From Gammaproteobacteria bacterium (lineage in GTDB: Bacteria; Pseudomonadota; Gammaproteobacteria; HK1), in NCBI GenBank assembly GCA_020444775.1, contig JAGRHX010000224.1, positions 1 to 12,178 of the forward strand: a DNA stretch of 12,178 bases. Direction: 5' to 3'. The notes beneath the pieces are model-generated. The model saw only the letters and a program-made list of their open reading frames with translations, did not search any database and had not been told where the DNA came from. A program made the translations under genes and the position numbers. How positions within the stretch are numbered: position 1 is the first letter of the stretch; the number at the start of each line of letters is the position of its first letter. Positions 1 through 5,702 of the stretch are shown in pieces.

Positions 1-1093
1 AGTCGGGCGAGATGCGGCCGACGGCCGGGAACGCCGCCTTGCGTCCGGCCCAGAAGCGGATCCGCTCGGCGTCGTCACGGGCGAGCCGAACCTCGGTGGC
101 GCCGCAGTCCTCGAGCAGCGCGCGCACCTGGTCGATCTGGTCCTCGACCTCGCGCTCGGTGCCGTCGAGCTCGCACAGCAAGATGGCGGCGGCGTCGACC
201 GGATAGCCGGCGCCACAGAAATCGTTGGTCGCGCGGATCGCGAAGTTGTCCATCATCTCCAGTCCACCCGGGATGATGCCGCGGGCGATGATCGCGCCCA
301 CCGCGCCGCCGGCCGACTGTACGTCGTCGAAGGCCGCGAGCAGGACACGCGCGCACTCGGGCCTAGGCAACAGCTTGACCGTGACCTCGACAATCACCCC
401 GAGCAGGCCCTCCGACCCGGTCATCAGTGCGAGCAGGTCCAGGCCCTGGGTGTCGAGCGCGTCGCTGCCGATGGTGACCAGCTCGCCGTCGACGGTGACC
501 ACCTGCAGCTTGAGGATGTTGTGCACGGTCAGCCCGTACTTCAGGCAGTGCAGGCCGCCTGAGTTCTCGGCGACGTTGCCGCCGATGCTGCAGGCTATTT
601 GTGACGAGGGATCCGGCGCGTAGTAGAAGCCGAGTGCTGCGACGGCCTCGGAGATGGCCAGGTTGCGAACTCCCGGTTGCACGATCGCGCAGCGATTCGC
701 GGTGTCCACGTGCAGGATCCGGTTGAACTTCGCAAGACTCAGCAGCACGCCACGCTCGAGCGGCAGCGCGCCACCGGACAGACCGGTGCCGGCGCCACGC
801 GCGACCACCGGTACGCCCAGCTCGCTGCAGATACGCATGATCTGGCGGACCTGCTCGGTGGTCTCCGGCAGCACCGCGATCAGCGGCAGACGTCGATAGG
901 CTGTGAGGCCGTCGCATTCGTACGGTCGCAGGTCCTCGGCCTCGGTCAGCACCGAGGCGGACGGCAGGAAGGCCGCGAAGCGCGCGCGCAGGCTGTCTCG
1001 CAGGCGCCGTAGCTCGTGCTCGCCGGCTACACTGCCCGTGGCACCCGGGGTGGCCGGGCTGGCTGAGGTGGGCGCGTGGTCGGGCTGATGCAT
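1..1093 (-). CDS. glcD: FAD-linked oxidase, glycolate oxidase subunit GlcD-like (3' part missing)
   Basis: This should be the FAD-binding catalytic subunit of a glycolate oxidase-type (2-hydroxyacid) dehydrogenase, which oxidises glycolate to glyoxylate with the GlcE and GlcF partners. I translated 364 residues from the ATG at 1093. The gene runs off the left edge; E. coli GlcD is about 499 residues, so roughly a quarter is missing. The PCMH-type FAD domain is clear. The flavin pyrophosphate loop ARGAGTGLSGGAL lies at residues 98-110. SQIACSIGGNVAENSGGLHC at 164-183 is followed by the K-Y-G-L-T segment, and TGSEGLLG lies at 225-232. The first 25 or so residues are Ala/Pro/Thr-rich and unlike the family, so the true start could be later; no strong ribosome site precedes this ATG. 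It is transcribed away from the DNA glycosylase gene across a 138-bp spacer. The related D-lactate dehydrogenase or another FAD-linked oxidase is possible; glcE and glcF would be expected beyond the left edge. Confidence 0.9.
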   Translation of the reverse strand, partial: MHQPDHAPTSASPATPGATGSVAGEHELRRLRDSLRARFAAFLPSASVLTEAEDLRPYECDGLTAYRRLPLIAVLPETTEQVRQIMRICSELGVPVVARGAGTGLSGGALPLERGVLLSLAKFNRILHVDTANRCAIVQPGVRNLAISEAVAALGFYYAPDPSSQIACSIGGNVAENSGGLHCLKYGLTVHNILKLQVVTVDGELVTIGSDALDTQGLDLLALMTGSEGLLGVIVEVTVKLLPRPECARVLLAAFDDVQSAGGAVGAIIARGIIPGGLEMMDNFAIRATNDFCGAGYPVDAAAILLCELDGTEREVEDQIDQVRALLEDCGATEVRLARDDAERIRFWAGRKAAFPAVGRISPD

Positions 1094-1119
1094 CACTCGA
1101 GTCCGTCGGGTTGCTGACG

Positions 1120-1139
1120 TTCGAGGTATCGTACTCGAA
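1120..1139. promoter_or_regulatory. Perfect dyad TTCGAG-N8-CTCGAA between divergent genes
   Basis: The sequence reads TTCGAG, eight bases (GTATCGTA), then CTCGAA, a perfect 6-bp-arm inverted repeat. It sits 26 bp before the glcD-like start and 92 bp before the DNA glycosylase start, in the 138-bp divergent spacer. A TACGAT sequence on the minus strand (1128-1133) lies between the arms and could be a -10 element for the glcD-like gene. The geometry suits a dimeric regulator site, but no particular regulator is recognised and the arms are short. Confidence 0.3.
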
Positions 1140-1219
1140 GCGGCCCGCCAGCGGTTCGCCCCCGACCCGTCCGGCGTGTCGCGGCCGGGGCGCGAGCGGT
1201 CGGGGCGCATGCCAGCAAC

Positions 1220-1224
1220 GAGGA
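1220..1224 (+). promoter_or_regulatory. Ribosome binding site of the Fpg-like glycosylase gene
   Basis: GAGGA stands 7 bases before the ATG at 1232. It supports that start, which also yields the Met-Pro-Glu N-terminus that the enzyme family requires. Confidence 0.7.
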
Positions 1225-1231
1225 TGGATCA

Positions 1232-2125
1232 ATGCCGGAGCTGCCGGACGTAGAGGTCTATGTGGAGCGTCTGCGCGCGTATGTCGTCGGACAGCGTCTG
1301 CAGTCGGTGCGTCTGGCCAGTCCCTTCGTGCTGCGCAGCGTGGAGCCGCCGCTTCAGCATCTATACGAGCGGGTCACGGCCGACGTCTGGCGTCTGGGCA
1401 AGCAGATCGTGTTCGGTTTCGAGGGCGACGCATTCTTGTTGCTGCATCTGATGATCGCTGGACGTCTCAGGCTGCGTAAGCCGGCGGCGCCGCTGCCGGC
1501 GCGTGGCGCGCTCGCGATGCTCGACTTCGAGCGCTGCAGCTTCTTGTTCAGCGAGGTCTCGAAGAAGAAGCGTGCCGCGATGCACGTGCTGCAAGGACGC
1601 GACGCGCTGGCCGATTTCGATCGTGGCGGTCTGGAGCTGGCCGACGCGAGCCTGGACCGGTTCAAGACGGCGATGCTGGCGGAGAATCACACGCTGAAAC
1701 GGGCGCTCACCGACCCCCGGATCCTGAGCGGCATCGGCAATGCCTATTCGGACGAGATCCTGTTCGCGGCGCGCCTGTCGCCCTTCAAGCAGACCCACGC
1801 GTTGGACGACGCGCAGTGGCAGTGCCTGTTCGATGCCACGCGCAAGGTGCTGCAAGGCTGGTTGCAGCGCACCCGCGAGGCGGTGGGAGAGGGCTTCCCG
1901 GACAAGGTCACCGCGTTTCGCGACGGCATGGCGGTACATGGTCGCTACCGCCAGCCGTGCCCGGCCTGCGCAAGTCCGATCCAGCGGATCGTCTACGCCG
2001 AGAACGAGTGCAACTACTGCGCGAGATGCCAGACGGGTGGTCGACTGCTGGCCGACCGGGCGCTGTCCCGTTTGTTGAAGGCGAACTGGCCACGCACGCT
2101 GGCCGAGCTCGAGCAACGCAGCTGA
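1232..2125 (+). CDS. Divergent Fpg/MutM-family DNA-formamidopyrimidine glycosylase
   Basis: This is a base-excision repair enzyme of the Fpg/Nei fold, expected to remove oxidised bases and cut the abasic site by beta/delta elimination. The 297 residues start Met-Pro-Glu-Leu-Pro, so the catalytic Pro (nucleophile) and Glu are present after Met removal. Lys57 is in the position of the essential Fpg lysine (RLGKQIV). The helix-two-turn-helix motif GIGNAYSDE is at 167-175. A zinc finger of pattern C-x2-C-x16-C-x2-C uses Cys243, 246, 263 and 266. Two usual features are missing. The DPRRFG loop that flips out the opposite base is replaced by SEVSKKKRAAM (107-117). The zinc-finger arginine that grips the lesion phosphates (Arg258 in E. 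coli) aligns with Asn. About 30 residues follow the finger. I therefore call it Fpg-family and not canonical MutM; substrate preference is unknown. It is a single gene, convergent with the TM2 gene 31 bp away. Confidence 0.9.
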   Translation: MPELPDVEVYVERLRAYVVGQRLQSVRLASPFVLRSVEPPLQHLYERVTADVWRLGKQIVFGFEGDAFLLLHLMIAGRLRLRKPAAPLPARGALAMLDFERCSFLFSEVSKKKRAAMHVLQGRDALADFDRGGLELADASLDRFKTAMLAENHTLKRALTDPRILSGIGNAYSDEILFAARLSPFKQTHALDDAQWQCLFDATRKVLQGWLQRTREAVGEGFPDKVTAFRDGMAVHGRYRQPCPACASPIQRIVYAENECNYCARCQTGGRLLADRALSRLLKANWPRTLAELEQRS

Positions 2126-2156
2126 GCGTCCGAACCCAGAATGTCCTCAGCCGCGA

Positions 2157-2579
2157 TCAGTAACGCGCGGCGCTGTTGATCTCGCTGACCTGGCCGTTCA
2201 GGGTCCAGTAATCGTAGATGATGCCTATGCCCAGCAGGCCAGCGCTCAACAGGTAGACGATCCCGGTCACCCACTTGCCCAGATAGAAGCGGTGCAGGCC
2301 GAACAAGCCGGTGAAGGCCAGCAGCAGCCAGGTCAGGTTGTAGTCCTTCGGTCCGTCGATGTAGCGATAGCTGGCGCTGCGTTGCAGGCTCGGGATCAGG
2401 AACAGGTCGACCAGCCAGCCCACCAACAGCAGGCCGAGGGTGAAGAACCAGATGGTGCCGCTGATCGGGCGCCCATAGTAGAAGCGATGGGCGCCCATGA
2501 AGCCGAGGATCCATAGCACGTAGCCGATTACGATCGAGTGGGTCTGGGGTGGATAGGCGTGCGTGGAATGGTTGCTCAT
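2157..2579 (-). CDS. Four-helix membrane protein with two TM2 domains
   Basis: This is an inner-membrane protein of 140 residues built from two tandem TM2 units. The family role is poorly known. Each unit is a hydrophobic hairpin with a conserved turn: GAHRFYYG at 29-36 and GLHRFYLG at 94-101. Each also has an acidic residue in its second helix (GWLVDLF at 54-60, IIYDYW at 120-125). Helices lie near 15-30, 41-62, 82-96 and 103-124. I chose the ATG at 2579 over an in-frame ATG at 2591 because the upstream ATG codon itself forms part of a good ribosome site (GAGGA, 5 bases before 2579). It lies 61 bp downstream of the AmpG-like gene on the same strand, so co-transcription is likely. The function is not known; the pairing with a cell-wall recycling permease is only suggestive. 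Confidence 0.85.
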   Translation of the reverse strand: MSNHSTHAYPPQTHSIVIGYVLWILGFMGAHRFYYGRPISGTIWFFTLGLLLVGWLVDLFLIPSLQRSASYRYIDGPKDYNLTWLLLAFTGLFGLHRFYLGKWVTGIVYLLSAGLLGIGIIYDYWTLNGQVSEINSAARY

Positions 2580-2584
2580 GCAGG

Positions 2585-2589
2585 TCCTC
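2585..2589 (-). promoter_or_regulatory. Ribosome binding site that decides the TM2 gene start
   Basis: On the minus strand GAGGA ends 5 bases before the ATG at 2579. The alternative ATG at 2591-2589 overlaps this site and has no comparable signal upstream, so the downstream start is preferred. Confidence 0.6.
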
Positions 2590-2640
2590 ATCAGGCGTGG
2601 AGTGCTCGGGGGCCTCGAGCAAAGCTCTGGCCGCGTTCGC

Positions 2641-4197
2641 TCAGCGTTGCTCGGGTAGCGGGTCCATGCTCAGGATCCGGGTACGCTGGATATAGACGAT
2701 GAGCACGATCACGGGCACCCCCATCAACGCGGTGACCATGAAGAACTCGCTGTAGCCCAGGCCATCGACCATGCTGCCCGAGTAGCCCCCCAGGCCCTTG
2801 GGGATCAAGGTCATCAAGGAGCTGAACAAAGCGTACTGCATGGCCGTGAAAGATATGTTGGTCAAGCCCGACAGGAAGGCCACGAACGCGGTGCTGGCAA
2901 GACCCGCCGAGAGATTGTCCGCGGTGATGACCAGATACAGACCGAGCTCGTGGCCGCCCGTCTGGGCCAACCACATGAACAGCACGTTGGTCGCCGCCGA
3001 GAGCACGGCGCCGAGCAGCAGGATGCGCATGACGCCGAAGCGGATCGCGAGCACGCCGCCGAGAAAGCCGCCAGCGATGGTCGCGCCCAGGCCATAGGAT
3101 TTTACGATGGTCGCGATCTGCGTCTTGCTGAATCCCAGATCCTGGTAGAAGACGTTGGAGATGACACCGAGCACGATGTCCGAGACCCGGTACAGGCCGA
3201 TGAGGGCGAGCAGGATGGCGGCGCTCTTCAGACCGTAACGACGAAAGAAGTCGGCAACCGGCGCGACATAGGTCTGGCGGACGAGCGCCGCCTCCACCCA
3301 GCCGAGCCGGATCAGGCCAAAGGCCACGCCGGCGAATGCCGCGAGCCCCAGGCACAGCCGAATGCCCTCGCTGAGCACGCCGGCCAGGGCGCGATTGTCC
3401 AGCATTGCGGCCAGGGTCTCTCGAATCCCGGCGATCGACGCCGAGCTGTAGACGTAGGCGGCGACGAATCCGAGCACCGCCAGCACGAACAGACCGATGA
3501 ATCCCAGATAGGTGTGAACGCTGAGCGTTTGCGGTGCACTGGCCCGTTCCGGCTCCCTGACCAGACAGGTGGTGACCAGACCAATCACCATCAGCGCCGC
3601 CATGCACAGATAGCTCCAGCGCCAGGCCGGGTACAGATAGTCTTGCGCACTGCTGCCCAGCTGCTCGGCCAGCACCAGCGCGCCGGCGCCCGCGGCCAGC
3701 ATGCCGAGCCGGTAGCCGGCGATGTACATGGAGGACATGATCGCCTGCAGCCGTGGATCCGCGGCTTCGATTCGAAACGCATCGATGACGATGTCCTGGG
3801 TCGCGGAGGAGAAACCCAGCAGGATCGCCGCGACGGCCATCCAACGCAGGTCCATGCGTGCCGGATCGACCATCGCCATCAGGCATATCGCCAGCATCAC
3901 ACTGAGCTGGGATGCCATCAGCCAGCCCCGCCGTCGACCGAGCCTGCGTGTCAGACCCGGGAGCGGCAGGCGGTCGACCAGCGGCGCCCAGATGAACTTG
4001 AACGAGTAGCCCAAAGCGGCCCAGCTGAAGTAGGTGACCGCACTCCGCTCGACGCCGGCCTCGCGCAGCCACAGCGACAGCGACGAGAATATCAGCAGGA
4101 TGGGCAGGCCGGCGGAGAAGCCCAGGAACAGCATCGCCAGCACGTTCGGATTCGAGAGCTGCTCGAATGCACTGCGCAGATTCGCTTTGTCGGTCAT
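2641..4197 (-). CDS. ampG: AmpG-like muropeptide permease, major facilitator superfamily
   Basis: AmpG carries anhydro-muropeptides (GlcNAc-anhydroMurNAc peptides) from periplasm to cytoplasm during peptidoglycan recycling, and in many Gammaproteobacteria supplies the signals for AmpC beta-lactamase induction. The 518-residue protein is close to the E. coli length (491) and is strongly hydrophobic with a dozen or more helices. Family signatures are clear: LGFSAGLPILLIFSSLSLWL at 25-44, YSFKFIWAPLVDRLPLP at 64-80, the basic loop TRRLGRRRGW at 83-92, and GFSSATQDIVIDAFRIE at 128-144. The ATG at 4197 gives the family's usual cytoplasmic N-terminus; no strong ribosome site is seen before it. The TM2 gene follows on the same strand after 61 bp. 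No ampD, nagZ or ampR is in the window. A related sugar-peptide transporter is possible, but the signatures favour AmpG. Confidence 0.9.
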   Translation of the reverse strand: MTDKANLRSAFEQLSNPNVLAMLFLGFSAGLPILLIFSSLSLWLREAGVERSAVTYFSWAALGYSFKFIWAPLVDRLPLPGLTRRLGRRRGWLMASQLSVMLAICLMAMVDPARMDLRWMAVAAILLGFSSATQDIVIDAFRIEAADPRLQAIMSSMYIAGYRLGMLAAGAGALVLAEQLGSSAQDYLYPAWRWSYLCMAALMVIGLVTTCLVREPERASAPQTLSVHTYLGFIGLFVLAVLGFVAAYVYSSASIAGIRETLAAMLDNRALAGVLSEGIRLCLGLAAFAGVAFGLIRLGWVEAALVRQTYVAPVADFFRRYGLKSAAILLALIGLYRVSDIVLGVISNVFYQDLGFSKTQIATIVKSYGLGATIAGGFLGGVLAIRFGVMRILLLGAVLSAATNVLFMWLAQTGGHELGLYLVITADNLSAGLASTAFVAFLSGLTNISFTAMQYALFSSLMTLIPKGLGGYSGSMVDGLGYSEFFMVTALMGVPVIVLIVYIQRTRILSMDPLPEQR

Positions 4198-4262
4198 GAA
4201 ACGATGGTGGCCACGTCGAGAAGGGTGGGTATCGTCGGCTCGAACGCGCTATGGGCCGGTCG

Positions 4263-4268
4263 AGTATA
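4263..4268 (-). promoter_or_regulatory. Candidate -10 element for ampG
   Basis: The minus strand reads TATACT, five of six matches to TATAAT, 65 bases before the ampG ATG. No good -35 hexamer stands at 16-18 bases, so this is a weak or activator-dependent promoter at best. Confidence 0.3.
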
Positions 4269-4482
4269 GCCACGGCAGGCGCGCAGTGGGGGCTGTCGAC
4301 CACGCGGTCGTTTCGTCCCGCGCCGATTGTGCCTGCGCCAACTGCGATCGTGGCGCACTGGAGCCTGGCAGGTGCCGATGGCGTCCGGCGCGGTTCAGGA
4401 ATGCGGGTCTTGGTATCTGGGACGATGGTCAAGAAATCAATGAAAATTCCCACTCGGGCGCGAATGTGGAAGTGGATTTCTC

Positions 4483-4491
4483 TGCTATTCT
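4483..4491 (+). promoter_or_regulatory. Candidate extended -10 promoter toward rpfF
   Basis: The plus strand reads TGCTATTCT, matching the extended -10 pattern TGnTATAAT with four of six core bases, inside an A/T-richer patch. It would give a leader of about 250 bases before rpfF. No -35 match is seen, so the support is modest. Confidence 0.25.
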
Positions 4492-4678
4492 CGGGACAGG
4501 CTGCACTTCCGACGGGAGTTTCTCCTGGTGAGCCGATGTCCATGGCTTGCAGCGAACGAGCTTCCGGTCGAGTTGTCCATAGGGCGCGCCGCAAGGGGCG
4601 TGGTGTGCCTGCCAGCGGCCTGCACATCGCAAATCTGCCGGCCCGCATCTACGTGTAGGAACGCGTGAGCGGGCGTTT

Positions 4679-4724
4679 CGAGCGAGCATCTACCCACAAA
4701 ACGATACAACGGGTGCTTCGCTCG
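4679..4724. promoter_or_regulatory. Imperfect dyad just upstream of rpfF
   Basis: The left arm CGAGCGAGCA (4679-4688) pairs with TGCTTCGCTCG (4714-4724) if one T bulges. The 25-base loop is A/T-richer and contains GATACA. The right arm ends 20 bases before the rpfF ATG. It could be an operator or a leader hairpin; it is too imperfect to decide. Confidence 0.25.
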
Positions 4725-4744
4725 TGTAGTGGAGACGATAGCCC

Positions 4745-5686
4745 ATGCGCCAGGAGCTTCAGTGCGGCTTGACCACCGCATCCTCCAGACCTGTCTGGGA
4801 ACAGACCTTCAAGACTCTGGAACTCGATCTGGACCGCGAGTCCAGATCCCTCACCTACCGGATCAAGCCCGATCCCAGACCGTCCTTCACCCCGTCGGTG
4901 CTCGCCGAGCTGCGCTACCTGCAGCGCACCCTGCGCGATCAGCTGCGAATGCTGGACAGCGAGGGCTTCGATAGCCCGGTGCGATTCCTGCTGGCCGGCT
5001 CGGCGGCCGACGAAGGCCTGCTGCTGGGCGGCGATCTGCAGTTCTTTCTCGATGCCATTCAGGCCGGGGACCGCAACGCGTTGTACGACTATGCCCGTCT
5101 GGGCATAGACGTGCTGTACGACAACATCCGCAATCTCGACAATCAGGTCACGACCATCGCGGTGCTGACCGGTCCGACCCTGGGCGCTGGTTTCGAATCG
5201 GCGCTGTCGTGTGACTTCATCATTGCCGAGCCTTCGGTGCAGATGGGCTTCCCGGAGGTGTTGTTCAACATGTTTCCGGGGATGGGCGCTTACAGCCTGT
5301 TGGCCAGACGGCTCGCCCCGGGGCAGGTCGAACGGATGATATCGAGTGGCAAGCTCTACAGCGCCGCCGAGCTGCACGAGATGGGCATCATCGACGTGCT
5401 GGCCAAGCCCGGCGAAGGCTGGCTGAAGGCGCGTGAGTTCGTGCAGCGATTCGAGCGTCGCAAGATTACCTTGCAGGCGGTGCTGCGCATGCGCAATCGC
5501 GTCAACCCGATTCAATACGACGAGCTGCGCGACGTGATGGAGCTGTGGGTCGACTCGGCCATGCAGCTCAGTGAGCGCGACCTCAAGGCGATGACCTGGT
5601 TGTTGCGGGGACAGAACAAGCGTGTCCTCGAAGGCCGGCCGAGTGCCGCGGCGGCGCCGGCCAGGGCCGCTCGCGAGGTCGCCTGA
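4745..5686 (+). CDS. rpfF: RpfF, DSF-family quorum signal synthase (crotonase fold)
   Basis: RpfF makes cis-2-unsaturated fatty acids of the DSF family from 3-hydroxyacyl-ACP, acting as both dehydratase and acyl-ACP thioesterase in the cytoplasm. The 313-residue protein is about 24 residues longer than the Xanthomonas enzyme as I recall it. The two catalytic glutamates are Glu151 (in GAGFESALSCDF, 147-158) and Glu171 (in GFPEVLFNMFPGMGAYSLL), exactly 20 residues apart like Glu141 and Glu161 of Xanthomonas RpfF. Two further segments match RpfF and not general enoyl-CoA hydratases: LGGDLQFFLDAIQAGDR (94-110) and the C-terminal LWVDSAMQLSERDLKAM. A GGAG stands 10 bases before the ATG, a somewhat long spacing. 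The gene converges on the rpfC-like kinase with 16 bp between stops, the arrangement I recall for Xanthomonas rpfF/rpfC. No rpfB (acyl-CoA ligase) is next to it. Confidence 0.95.
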   Translation: MRQELQCGLTTASSRPVWEQTFKTLELDLDRESRSLTYRIKPDPRPSFTPSVLAELRYLQRTLRDQLRMLDSEGFDSPVRFLLAGSAADEGLLLGGDLQFFLDAIQAGDRNALYDYARLGIDVLYDNIRNLDNQVTTIAVLTGPTLGAGFESALSCDFIIAEPSVQMGFPEVLFNMFPGMGAYSLLARRLAPGQVERMISSGKLYSAAELHEMGIIDVLAKPGEGWLKAREFVQRFERRKITLQAVLRMRNRVNPIQYDELRDVMELWVDSAMQLSERDLKAMTWLLRGQNKRVLEGRPSAAAAPARAAREVA

Positions 5687-5702
5687 GGCGTCGGCCGGCC
5701 GC

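Larger units (their letters stand above)
4198..4744. other. Gene-free divergent spacer between ampG and rpfF (547 bp)
   Basis: I see no convincing gene here. Short open frames exist on both strands but their translations are Arg/Ala/Ser-rich and show no domain or good start signal. The stretch around 4425-4495 is richer in A/T than its surroundings. It holds candidate promoter elements for both flanking genes, given separately. Confidence 0.6.

Noticed and set aside
363..1232. A 289-codon minus-strand open frame over the glcD-like gene
   Set aside because: It is in the wrong frame: the frame from 1093 gives the FAD-binding motifs, whereas this one gives Arg/Ala-rich sequence.
2950..4269. A 439-codon plus-strand open frame antisense to ampG
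   Set aside because: Composition is Gln/Arg/His/Asp-rich with no membrane or domain signature; it mirrors ampG codon bias on the other strand.
2591..4648. A 685-codon minus-strand open frame overlapping ampG in another frame
   Set aside because: Its translation is Arg/Gly/Ala/Pro-rich with no domain, while the ampG frame shows full family signatures. Long shadow frames are common at this GC content.
5687..5702. Shared terminator between rpfF and rpfC
   Set aside because: The 16-bp gap has a GGCCGGCC palindrome but no stable stem followed by T residues.
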